A stretch of DNA of 64,000 nt from Adineta ricciae (taxonomy: Eukaryota > Rotifera > Eurotatoria > Adinetida > Adinetidae). The notes under the pieces are model-generated. The model did no database searches. It was not told the DNA's origin and was given only the letters and a program-made list of their open reading frames with translations. Of this stretch, positions 52,321 to 63,843 are shown piece by piece. Each line of letters begins with the position of its first letter. The stretch's first letter is position 1. The position numbers were made by a program, and so were the translations under genes. The stretch is taken from positions 675,821 through 739,820 of the forward strand of contig CAJNOJ010000019.1 in the NCBI GenBank assembly GCA_905250025.1, given 5' to 3'.

Positions 52321-54972
52321 TTGTTGTTATTTTATATACATAGTAGTGAGTATTTGTAATAAAGCGGAATGACAGATAGATAGAAGGCAATGCAGATCAC
52401 TCTTATTGCGTGATGTTATTTGAATTCTCTTGTGTAACAATAAGACTTCCGATAAGACAAATGTTTTTACCGTGCAAAATGCAGTCGTAATCAAAGTTGA
52501 ATGAAAATGTGAGACTGTGTTCGAAAGTAACGGTGAGAATATGCATGTATTCCCAACTTCCATTGAAAACGCACGAAATGAACCTTTCATTCACGCTCAG
52601 TTTAATTAGGAATGAATACGATAGGTATGTTCTTATTACAGGACATGCCAGCGCTTATAAAGAATTAAAACAACAATCGAAAAATATACGTAGACACGTC
52701 TTAAAGGTCATAGAGATTGTGCAGTGCTGATGAAAAGGGTCAGTGTGTAGGTAAAATACACCATCTAAAGCCGAAATTTGAACCGAAAACAAAGATACTT
52801 AACAGCAGACGAACTTTTGTTGAATTTACACTTGATGATAGTTTTCAATCTGAGCAATGTTCAACAAAGTTTACGCAAAATCAGAATAGATTCCAATTAT
52901 GCTTGATAATTATCTTTCACACGTTTACAATTGTAGAACATGAATTACCGTCTACTGTTTCATTGTAGAAACAGTCTTTCTTCTTTCTTGACCTGAAGAA
53001 TCGGCCAAGTGAACTTTTATCGTACACATACACATGACGGAAGTTCACTTTTCTCCTCTCTCTCCTTCTCTCACGTTTTAATTCCGGTAGCTGATACTAT
53101 ATCCACCTTTTGGCGTCATCTACTGCCTACGAAACAATGAATGGATAGAACAAAGACGAAAGGAGCAATGTGTGGTCAGTTAGTAAGTAATGGTCGATTT
53201 TTTCTCGTTTACTACACACGTTTATAGGTTAATGTCGTTTGTCTTACGCCGATGTGTTAGCATATTTTATATAAATAACATGGAACAAAGTAAAATCTTT
53301 TATAATTTGAATGAGAGAATGAAAATCTGGTTCATATGAAGTGCATACCGCTCATTCTTTTTATTCATTCATTCTTTAGATGACAAGAAAAGGTCTATTT
53401 AATTTCACTTATATTCTCGTTTGTCGATCGATGTGATCATCAACTAGTTCTCAGGAGATTTTTCTTTGGGTCTTTACTTAATAGACAAGCAACAAGAGAA
53501 GGCAACAGAGAGAGAGAGAGGAAAAAAAAGAAAAAAATTAGTCAGCAGCCTTGCCTTCTAAATCATGTTAATGTATTCTATATAGATTGAATCAACTAAG
53601 GGAACAAGAGCGTAGCAGAGCGTCGTCTGTCATTCGTTTGTAGTCGTCTTATGTATGTGTTCTGTGCACACAAACTTGGCGATCATTCTCCGAAAACTGA
53701 ATGATATTGACCATGTGCTAACTTAATTTCGGTTTGCTTAATTCCGTCTAAGAAAAAGAGAAGAGTTCATCTTGAACTCTTTCATCGTCCTCACATTCGC
53801 TCATTTTTTTTCCTTCCCCTCGTCATCAACACTAGATGAGTTTCCATTTGCTTTCTCCTTGTATGCGCACGAGTTTATAGCTACAGCGTTTTTTTTCTCT
53901 CTCTTCTCCTCATTTTTCTTCAGTCTAGTAGATCAAACATTTGTCTCGGTGGCGGAGGCAGCAGTAATGGAGTGAAGTAAAGAATGACGAGAAGAGAAGA
54001 AAAAAAAATGAGTCGGCCAAGAGAAGGAGAGAGAGAAGGAGAAACACAGACCAATTTTGTTTTCATACTTTTACTATTGTGTTGTGTCGCTGAATCATCC
54101 TTGATTAAGACGAAAGAAAAGGAAAAGAAAGGACAAACGGAGACGAAGAAGAAAAAAAAAACAAGAAAACACATAGATTTTTCTTTTCGCTCATTCAGAA
54201 CGGCCATTGTTGTCGAGTCTTTCATAATAAATTTTTTTTTTGACAATCTGGTAAGATACTTTTTTTGTTGTTGTTAATGCGAATAATATCAATGTAAAAG
54301 ACAGAGGAAAAACGATCGACACGAAACGGATGTTTTTTTTTTGATAGCTAAGTTAGTGAGGTGGAAGGTGTCAGAGTGACTATCGAATGACCAATTGCGA
54401 TCGGCTTGTCTATGTTAGATGTTCAAACGAACAAATGAGAATTCTAATACGCATATCGATGGCAAGGTCATTGGAGATTTTTAATTAGAAATTTTGTTGT
54501 ATTTCGATAACCCATATATCAATGTGTTTTTCTCTTCTTTCTCGCTTGTTTTTAACTCTATTAAGATTTCGAATCTCCTGGAGTGATGTATGCGTACGAA
54601 TGAAAGTAAGTGGATGTTTGGAACAGATGCCGAAGATTAACGTATTGAAACGTGTGTCTAATAAGGTTCAAGAGGTCAAGAGAGGTGTGAAAGTGAATGA
54701 AGTGTCATAAAGAAAATAACAGTAGTGTGGACATGACATACGATTCATCTTGTATACAGTTAGTCATCTCATAGTATTATCAATTACCAGGTCAGTGTTT
54801 GACATTTGAGCATCTGTTTTTAGTTATACATGTCTCATTAATTGCACTACTCTGATACGCATAGCTTCGAGCATCGCTATGTTATTCACTCAGCTTCGTG
54901 CAATTGAGCTGAAAAATAATGAAGTGTATTTTTAGATTATTATATATACGTAGAAGAGTCGAACGATTATTC
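52321..54972. other. Largest intergenic region
   Basis: About 2.65 kb upstream of the tau-type gene. Contains purine-rich (GA)n sequence at 53506-53540 and mirror GA/CT-rich tracts at about 53880-54050. The small open frames here are low complexity. It probably contains the promoter and 5'UTR exons of the tau-type gene. No transposon or RNA gene recognised. Confidence 0.55.
52358..52363 (+). terminator. Polyadenylation signal of polycystin gene
   Basis: AATAAA 38 bp after the stop codon, same strand. Confidence 0.6.
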
Positions 54973-57424
54973 ATGTCGGATCATAATCTAGTTGATGATC
55001 CACTTGTTTCGTTTGATCAACCATCACCAACGAAATCCAAAACGAATGAATCTTATGAGAATCGCTTGTTAGATGATATTGATCCATTCGGCAATCATAA
55101 TGGAACAAACGGAAATAGTACCAATGATTCCAATCAATTTTCCATAACAAATGATCTTTTCCCAACAGATCCCGATCAGGATGAGAAAGGTATAGATTTG
55201 CCGAAAAGAAAAATCAAATTCATCAAAGCAATCATTTATATTTAGCGAATCATCACGAATATTCCACGCAGAAAAATGAAGAATCAAAAGATTCACCTTG
55301 GAATTCTCAGACGTATATGAATGGTAGTGCAGCAAATCAAAATACACTTTTACTTGAATTCGATCCTGAAGCACCTAATCCAGCAGCCGAAAATTCTACT
55401 AATCAAAACTCGCTATTTTCTAATGACCAACCAACGAATGCGGCAACTCAGCAAAATAACCAAACCGAAAGTCTTCTTGATTTCGAAGGTTCATCTGATA
55501 ATACCAATGAGTTCCAGCAACAATCACATTTAACTAGCTTCTCCAATCCAGCACCTAATCTTGAGTCAGCAGATACCGATCAGAACGTGCCTTTAACCCC
55601 TCAATCCGCTGAACAAGAACAAGAACTATTGCATCAAGCATTTGATGAAGTCAATCATGCTGCTCAAGAATTGGTGGCCAAAGTTGACTTAGTTACAACA
55701 CCAACTCCACCCCCAACATCCGACTCGCAACCACCACCATCATTTGATACAGAACAAAAAGCTGATGTTCCAATTGTACCAAAATCAGCTGCTGCTACTG
55801 CTACCGCTACTGCAACTACTCCAAAAGCAGACTCAGCATCATCAATAAAGAAGCCTGCTGCCAGTGCTACACGACCGACGAGTGCTACCAAACCGAAGCC
55901 ATCATCAACAGCTGTTGCGGCATCTAAAAGCACAGAACATAAACCAGCTGCTGCAACTTCAACTACTAAAAGTACAGAGCATAAACCAACGGCTTCGACA
56001 ACAAAAACTACTGAATCAAAACCAGCAGCAACTGCGTCAGCGACAGGTCGTAAAACAATCCACTCTGCACCAGCAACTGGCTCTGCGTCGACAGCTACCA
56101 GTAAACCAAAAGCAACACCTACTTCACCTTCTGCGGGACCTTCGACAACTCCAAAACCAGCGGTAATTTTAACAATATATTAAAACATCTCTGAAATAAT
56201 AAATTGTATTCTCTTCAGCGTGATGTTCCATCTAAATCTTCTTCAACTGCAGCAACAGCAGCAGCAGCAGCAGCAACAACAGGAGTAACAGGAACCGCAT
56301 CTTCAACAGCAACTAAGCCCAAGCCTACTGCTAGTTCTACGACGGCAACAAGTACATCTCGATCAACAATTAAACCAGTAACAAAACCAACTCGCCCATC
56401 GACAGCTCCCAAAACTTCCGCTTCAACAGCATCAGCATCTACTGATCAAGAAACAACCATACTTTCCACAGCACCAGAGGCTAGTTCTTCGTCTGCATCT
56501 ACGACAGCGAAACCTAATATACGAGCACCATTGCACTCTACTAAACAACCAACAAAAACAACTACAACCACAAGTACTGCTGGTGCCACAGGTACATCGC
56601 GCACAGCTGCATCGACGACTAAATCAACAGCTGTCAAAGAACGACCGACGTCACATAGCCGTGCAACAAGTAAGATTCGATTGCGATCTTTTGTTGAACG
56701 TTCCACTGTTTATTTCTGTTTTCAGCAAGACCAGCAACAGCCACTAGTGCATCGGCTACAACAGCTCCTAAACGGGCGAATAGTGCTAGTCGTCCAGCAA
56801 CAGCTGATACTGCGTCACGTCCAGCACGATCAGTTGCGGCCGACGGTGCTTCAGGAACAACGGTATATAAATTCATTTTCATTTTCATCTTTGTTTCGCT
56901 GGCATTTCACGGCTTTCTTATCATAGGCTGCACGACCACAATGGAATTCCACTACTTCTAAAGTAGGCTCTCTTCAAAATGCAAGTCACAAAGCTGGTGG
57001 CGGTACTGTGAAGGTAAGAAATCTAAACTCTATTCGAGTTTCACAGGTATTGCTGAAACTTATTAAATGGTACGTATGTCTATTTTTAGATTCCAAATCA
57101 AAAACTTCATTGGAATGCTAAATCAAAAGTTGGCTCGCTCGACAATGCTAGTCACAAAGCAGGCGGTGGCACGGTCAAAGTATGTCTAGTGATTAGCCTT
57201 GATCGAAATCAAATTTTTTGATTGTTCTCTTCTTGTCTTAGATTGAAAGTAAAAAGCTCGATTTCAAAGAGAAAGCCAAAGCCAAAACCGACAGTGGTCA
57301 TCACGAAACGATGACATCTGGTAATAGTGATGGAGCAAGTGCTAGTACAACAGTTAACGATGAACAACAGAAAGAAACTCAACCATCAGACGAACAACAA
57401 ACTCATGATGACGGTGACAAATAA
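54973..57424 (+). CDS. Tau/MAP2/MAP4-family microtubule-associated protein
   Basis: Microtubule-stabilising protein. The acidic N-terminal half (MSDHNLVDDPLVSFDQ; DPFGNHNG; LLEFDPEAPNP) is followed by a long basic Ala/Thr/Ser/Pro/Lys-rich projection region (about 55750-56860), like the Pro-rich region of tau. The C-terminal tubulin-binding repeats are unmistakable. Exon 56927-57013 ends TSKVGSLQNASHKAGGGTVK. Exon 57090-57179 is QKLHWNAKSKVGSLDNASHKAGGGTVK. The last exon (57242-57424) starts IESKKLDFKEKAKAKTDSG, matching tau 'IETHKLTFRENAKAKTDHG'. KVGS sites correspond to the KXGS motifs phosphorylated by MARK/Par-1. Two full repeats plus a terminal pseudo-repeat are present; vertebrate tau has 3-4, C. 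elegans PTL-1 4-5. The start is a choice: an in-frame ATG at 54919 also exists, but the acidic start at 54973 fits the family better. Confidence 0.92.
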
Positions 57425-59185
57425 ACATAGTGATCAAACTGACATAATCAAAACACTTGATTGCATTTCTTTCCTTCTATCTTCTCTTTTTATCAAAATA
57501 TTTAATCTTTCTAGTGGTTATCATCATTGTCCGTGAAAATAATAATCATTCTCTTCAATGTCACTCGATCTCTACACTTCTGTTCGTGGTCACATTATTC
57601 TATATCTTGTCTCGTTTCATATACGTATATACATATATCGACGGAATCATTTTGATGTTCTTTTTTTAGAGCTAGATTTTCTTTCTCTCTCTCTCTCTCT
57701 ATCTTTCTGTATCAATGATCTATACGTTTCTTCTTTAAACATGTGTTTGCTGGTTGTTATCAAGCAAAAAAAGAAAATATATTTACTAATTTTTCTCTTC
57801 TATTTGTATGAAGCTGATTCAATGAATTTATATACATATTAATCAGAACAAAAAAGCATTACTGAATATTCATGATGAATGAAAACTGTTATTTGATCAA
57901 GCTGAACTGAGGGAATATTAATTAGTCGAATTATAATCACAGCTCAATGAAGATATTCAATAAAAAATTTACAGTCGAACGTTTATGTTTATATATCGAC
58001 GATCTCGTCATCACTCTTGGTGACAGCAGACAAAGATTAAGGAATGGTATTAAGTTCTTTTCAATAGAGAATATTGCAATCGAATGAAACAGGATACGTT
58101 GATCTGTAAAATCAAAATTGAAATGCCTTTTTCTTTCACTAGACACTCAATGTTCTGTCTCACTTTATTTTAAATTATCAAGCGAAGAATCAGTGTATTC
58201 AACAGAAACGGATTAATTGCTATCGATTACCAAACACTCATTTCGATAGGAATCAATTATGAATTGAAGTTCATTCCACATGAACGACCGAATACTCCAG
58301 GAAGAGACGATATTGATGTCGCCGGTAATCATTTGATATTGAAATGAAATGTCTGCCATCTGTGCAATATCATCATTGGTAATATCTGATTAGTTATTTT
58401 GTTTCTTCTTCAATTGTGAAAAGCAAAAAAAAAACCTCGAAGAAAACGTACCTTTGTACGCGGAAAACGATGCGTAGTCCAAGTAAGTGACCTTTTCGTT
58501 GAACAAAACAGCAAATAAATACCGTTGACGCTTAGTTAAAGAGTAGATTCACTTGGTTGTTGATATGTTTGTCAGTATTAATCACTTTTATGCATAATTA
58601 AGAAGAGAATGAAGACGACGAAAGGGATCAGCATTACCGTTTTCTCTCCCTATTGTTGACTAAAGACAACAAAAGCAACTGGCCGGATTTATATTGAACT
58701 TAGTCTTTCTTTCTTCTTCATATATGTCTTTTGTTTCTATCTCTCTTAAACATGTATTCATACCAAACATATCGTCATCTTAAGATCAACTGTAAACTGT
58801 CCTTCAATCAACAAGCATCCATTGAATGAGAGGAGACAAGACGTTGATCAGTTGTTAGATGAAAGCTGAAACCGAGTCGACTAACGAAAACGTCGGGCCT
58901 TGAATCGATTATTGTTTTAATTAGATAGACAACATAGACAGAATTGATCTAGTAGATGTGTGCCGAGACATAAGAGGCAACAAACAGAAAATATGTACTA
59001 AGCGAAAAGAAGTCTCATCTTATGTCTATATGCAAGATATATCGGGCGTTTAAATTATAGAAAAGTCATGCGAAAGTAAGATGAGCGAAAGATTTTGTGA
59101 TTTAGAAACGAATGATCATTGATTTCTTTTTCGTTTATTAATTAGAAGAATATTTAGTTGGTTTATTGCAATTCTTTCTCTTCAG
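57425..59185. other. Intergenic, tau-type gene 3' flank and LPMO upstream
   Basis: About 1.76 kb. A (CT)n patch lies near 57682-57700. The first exon of the LPMO gene, with start codon and most of the signal peptide, must lie somewhere here, but I could not identify it with confidence. Confidence 0.55.
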
Positions 59186-60415
59186 CAAGTGCGTGGACAC
59201 GGACGACTGGAAGATCCACCAGCTCGAAATGCTGCATGGCGTTACGGTAGATAGTTCTAATAGAAGTTATCACCTTTCGAAATGAGTGTTTCCAAATTCT
59301 AGGTTTCAATGTTCCGGTTAATTACGATGATGTGGGATTGAATTGTGGCGGATTAAGTATTCAAAAAGCAAATGGTAACCTTCTCGACTGATATATGTCT
59401 TTCAATGTATGATTGACTTTTCTAGATGGTAGATGTGGCATCTGTGGTGATTCATATTCAGGTCCACGAGATCATGAAATAGGTGGGAAATATGCGACGA
59501 ATACTATCGTTCGAAACTATATATCAGGTTCTCAAGTCGATGTGAAAATTTTAGTAAGCTAAATGATTGAGAAGTGCGTACAATATATCAGCCTTTGTTT
59601 TGTGTTAGCTAACGGCAAATCATGTCGGATTTATGGAACTTCGTTTATGTCCATTGGACGATCCCAATAGGGAAGTGACCCAAGAATGTCTCGATGAGAA
59701 TTTGCTCTTTATTGAAAACTTCGGCACGCACTATCCAGTTAACGAAGGCACGGATACGATTCTATTAAAGTAAGTTCAACATTTGTAACTCTTAGTTTCA
59801 CCGGACTTCATTTTACAGAGTTCATCTACCTGCTGGTCTGTCATGTTCTCACTGTGTATTACAATGGCGCTATCATGCCGGAAATAATTGGGGTACAGAC
59901 GGTACGACAGGACGATCATGTCTTGGTTGTGGTTATCAAGAAGAGTTTTATAAGTAATCATATTCATTAGCTACTTAACATGCACATACGATTTTCGTCG
60001 TCTTAGTTGTGCTGATATTAGTATTGCTCCTGTAGATGGTGATTTCTTAGCAGGCTTATCGACGAGTTCATCAACAGAGCAATCAATCTTCGTTGCTCCA
60101 TTTGTGGATCCGATATTAATCCCACCTGAAGTCGAACAAGCATCGATTCTTTCAAATGAATTCTTTATTACCACCACCACCACCGTCACAACAACAACAA
60201 CAACAACAGCAGCAGTAGTTGAACCATCAATGAACTTTCTCTTCCCGTACCAACCATCCGAAGATTTAATCACTCAAACAACTAAAAGCAACAAAACTCT
60301 CCGTTGTTTTCCGACTCATGAAGTTCTCAAACCGTTAGTCGGAATCGAACATTGGTGTCTCCAGCTATGTGTTGTCCATTGTCCACCAACATTATGTGCA
60401 TGCGTTGAACTTTAG
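59186..60415 (+). CDS. AA15 lytic polysaccharide monooxygenase (chitin/cellulose-active), 5' end missing
   Basis: Secreted copper enzyme that oxidatively cleaves chitin or cellulose. The first recognisable exon, after a CTCTTCAG acceptor, reads QVRGHGRLEDPPARNAAWRYG. The His after Gly is the predicted mature N-terminus and first copper ligand. Continuing exons: FNVPVNYDDVGLNCGGL; DGRCGICGDSYSGPRDHEIGGKYA; LTANHVGFMELRLCPLDDPN (second copper His); VHLPAGLSCSHCVLQWRYHAGNNWGTD; and SCADISIAPVDG. These are family AA15 hallmarks, including the Cys pairs. A Thr-rich linker follows (about 60167-60220). The tail is Cys-rich, CFPTHEVLKPLVGIEHWCLQLC then CPPTLCACVEL, a pattern shared by many arthropod AA15 proteins. 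The start codon is unresolved: the frame just upstream is open and hydrophobic (SWFIAILSLQQVRG) but lacks an ATG before a TGA. Confidence 0.88.
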
Positions 60416-60623
60416 ATTCTTCCTTTGTATTAAGACTAACAACAGACTCTGAAAACACTTCACTCGTTTTGAATCTATTGTGTATCATTTTATTCGATGT
60501 AATTCTCTTGACCTACGAAATAATTCTCTTATCTTTTTATTTCAGAAGAAAAAGAATTAGATAGTTAAGTGATCGATTGGTTATGATCATAAGAAGGGTA
60601 CATGTTTTAATCTGGTTAACAAA

Positions 60624-60770
60624 ATGAATGTAAGCATGAATTTATTATTCTGGATGTCGTTGATTGTTTCTTTTTTCAATTTAATACCACACGGGCAACT
60701 CATGAAAATGATAAGAAGGTCAATTCTATCACCCCCACCTCTCCTACAGTACTATCGCACAGGAAAATAA
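60624..60770 (+). CDS. Possible 48-residue secreted small ORF (weak)
   Basis: MNVSMNLLFWMSLIVSFFNLIPHGQ looks like a signal peptide, followed by a short basic tail ending YYRTGK. It sits between the LPMO and ATF7IP-like genes. Against it, the sequence AAT/GTAAGC at its start is a good splice donor, and a matching acceptor lies just before the next gene's ATG. The ORF may therefore simply be inside a 5'UTR intron. Confidence 0.22.
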   Translation: MNVSMNLLFWMSLIVSFFNLIPHGQLMKMIRRSILSPPPLLQYYRTGK

Positions 60771-60773
60771 CTA

Positions 60774-60791
60774 AATATATATATATATACA
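60774..60791. repeat. (TA)n microsatellite
   Basis: Short uninterrupted AT/TA dinucleotide run in the presumed 5' region of the ATF7IP-like gene. Confidence 0.8.
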
Positions 60792-60943
60792 AACATATGC
60801 AGAGAAGAATTGGAAAAATATCATCCGTTCACATCTATGACAAAAGAACGAAAAGAAAGGAATACATAGAAAGATTGACTACGTATAGAACAAAAGTATC
60901 CGTTGTACATTTAACGGCTTGCGTTTCATTTCTTTAGACAATT

Positions 60944-63012
60944 ATGTCTACGAGCATCATTCCAGATATTTACCGTCATACGGCACGTAAAAGCACTGTC
61001 TCGCGAAATGTGAAATCTCAAGCTAAGAATGTCGCAAGTCTACCTGTCACGAACACTTGTAAAGAAGAGCCATCGATATTCGATACGATTCAATGCGATA
61101 TCAAATTAGAAAGCGACAGTCCACCGATGGAACAATCGTTTGTGATTATACCTGATAATGAAACTGAACAAATGATTGTGGAACAAACCAATGACGAAAT
61201 TATTCGGGAAATTATCGAGCAGATTCAAAATCAAATACAAAACGACATGCTCATTCAGATGATGGATGTGAATTCAAATTGTACGACGAGTAGTATTTCC
61301 ATGGATATTCATCACACAATCGATGCCATGATGGATCAATTGGAAGAGAATATGTATGATCGTAGTATAAATACAACGAATAACGAATGTGAGTAGCAAA
61401 ATTGTCATCTCGGCGAGAAAAACATTGCAATTGTTTAGCAATAGCAACTGTAAATGAAGTACATACCAGAGATGTAACGAGTAGCATCAATGAAGACGCA
61501 TCGATGGAAAGTGAACACCAATCTTCAATTCTTTCACAATCACATACGAATGACGATGATGATATTGTTGAAATCGAAAATGGTAAACCCTGTTTCGTCT
61601 TATACTTTTAATAATTTGTGAATGAATTGTTTCAGTGTCAAGATCGGATCCTCATCCAACACTTTGTACTTGCCAATGCCATCATAATGCACCGAACTCG
61701 ACGGCTGACTACCTTCTCTTCGAACAAGCTTTACGACAGACGCGCCAGGAACAACAACAAGAACGATCGTTAAATAACAATCGTCTCATTCAAACATTGA
61801 AACGTCAACATCAAGAATTAATGACATTTTATCAACGACAATTGTATATTAATAAAATCGATCGCGAACAACAAACGATTCAAATTAATCACAATGATAC
61901 ACAAATTCAAACGGATATTTCCACAATTCAGCCGACGATATCGAAATCAAATACTCTCGTATGTGTGTGCGATTTTCTTCTCACACTATTTTCTTACTTT
62001 TTCATGACAATCTTTTCAGCAAGCAAATGGAAAGCATTCGACACCAAATACGAAAGCTCCTGCAGCTGTGCCTGTACGTCCTTTCAATAGTTTTCTTACC
62101 CCAATCCGAACGAAAGGTCCATCGTTACAACAGTTGATACCTTGTCTAACGACGACAACCACATCAACAACAACAACAATAACAAACAAAATATCGATGA
62201 TTAAAAAACCAGCAACAGTTCCAATAATTTCACAAGATGTAGTTGATCTCACCGAAGAAGATGATGATGATAACAGCAGAAATCGCCCATCAACATCTTC
62301 AAGACCAGTTCGTATTGTCTTTCGACTAATATTTCGCACCTAATTTTTCTCCCTCTTCTTTGTAGCAACAAAATCCAGTCACGATCTCTACACCAGCAAC
62401 TACGACAACAACAACAACATCATCGACTCGTAGGTTTTCCTAGACTTACACATTTTTTGAACTCATCTACAATCCATTCTAGAATCAACAGCTCGTTCGA
62501 ATCCTTCGACTCCTGTTGGACAAGTACTAATTTTGTTGCTACCGAAATTATTTTATATTCTTCATTTTAGATGTTTCCTCTACGTCCGTTACCCGAACAG
62601 ACATCAGTCGATTCGAAAATTGCTCGACCTCAACTAAGTATTACACAAGATAATACAATCGTTCGTCTGACTTGGAATTTACCTTCGACGCCTATGGAAT
62701 TGATTCAAAACTATGAAATCTACGCATACAAATACAGTACCACTGCCAGCACAACGGATTGGAAAAAAGTACCAAGTTCCCTCCGATTTCCAACCATTCA
62801 TTGACTTTCGTTTCTAGATTGGAACAGTAAAATCTATGCGATTACCGATGGCTGTGACTCTGAAAGAATTCCAACCCAACAGTCATTATGCGTTTGCTGT
62901 TCGAGGAGTGTCAACTACCAATCAAATGGGTCCTTTTTGTGAACCAAAAACAATCTTTACAGGAACAACAACGCCACCTAATTCAAGTCAAATACTTAAC
63001 GGTTCATCCTAA
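60944..63012 (+). CDS. ATF7IP: ATF7IP/MCAF (Windei)-like SETDB1 cofactor
   Basis: In animals ATF7IP stabilises the H3K9 methyltransferase SETDB1 in the nucleus. The N-terminal half (MSTSIIPDIYRHTARKS) is acidic and Gln-rich with a probable coiled coil (LNNNRLIQTLKRQHQELMTFYQRQL, about 61770-61850). An acidic SUMO-interacting motif, DVVDLTEEDDDD (about 62240-62275), corresponds to the VIDLT motif of ATF7IP. The C-terminal fibronectin type III domain is the strongest evidence: ARPQLSITQDNTIVRLTW, NYEIYAYKYS, DWKKVGTVKSMRLPMAVTLKEFQ, HYAFAVRGVS, and MGPFCEP match human '[21 protein letters not shown]' and 'GRFGPFCDPQ'. Stop TAA at 63010-63012. A TTTCTTTAG acceptor 6 nt before the ATG implies a 5'UTR intron. 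The region between is Thr/Ser/Pro-rich and poorly conserved. Confidence 0.88.
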
Positions 63013-63120
63013 TGTGATTACACTCAATTTTGAGTATTTCATCCTATGAGTGATGTCTCTTTCTTCTTTTTCTCGTGCGCTTTCAGTGCACAAATTATTC
63101 TCTTCAGTCGATATTAAACT

Positions 63121-63162
<42 letters not shown>

Positions 63163-63843
63163 GACAGATATCTTATGTCTTTCATGGAGCAATTCTTTGA
63201 ATTAGTTGAGAAAATTTTCTTTCATTTGTTTATACTAAACAAAAATATGCTTACAGAATGAATAAATCAATCTAATAGACTACAAACCAAATTGAATGTT
63301 TCCACAAGATTGCTTTCGAAAACAAACTTGTTTATATTTTCCATGTCATTCTTAACTTTCAGTCAGTGTTAGCACCGCAACAGTTGACGGCGATACGACA
63401 AGGCCACCGGCGACCACAGAAAACGAAATCATACAATACAATGGAAAAAACAACACTTTCACAAACACAATAAATCAACAAAATTTGTCCTCGGTTGATT
63501 CAATTTCTTTTCCAAGCAAACATTTCGATCATATATCGCATCAGAGAGAAAAGGAGAACGTCTGTGCATACAGTGGCAAGCTGTTCTAGTGTTTCTGTTA
63601 GCACAAGAATTCGATAATCATCTCCTTTCGAATCTCAAATCTACCTCGAACAAATCAATCTGGAAATTCGTGTTGTCGGCCTGATTCGATTCAATAGAAC
63701 AACGAAAGAGGTCACCAGTTATATCTTACTTCGTTTTTTTCTTTTACTTATTCATTGGTTTGTTTGTCATTCACTATCTAACCTTCTATTTCTCCTCTTG
63801 TATAAATTGCATCGCATTGCATAGTAATTTTTCTCTGTACAAC
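63013..63843. other. Intergenic, downstream of ATF7IP-like gene
   Basis: About 830 bp containing a (CT)16 microsatellite and the upstream region of the next plus-strand gene. No additional gene supported. Confidence 0.55.
63127..63158. repeat. (CT)16 microsatellite
   Basis: Perfect 32-nt CT dinucleotide repeat, the longest simple repeat in the window. Confidence 0.95.

Noticed and set aside
55664..56888. Minus-strand Ala/Val-rich frames
   Set aside because: Antisense of the Ala/Thr-rich projection region of the tau-type gene.
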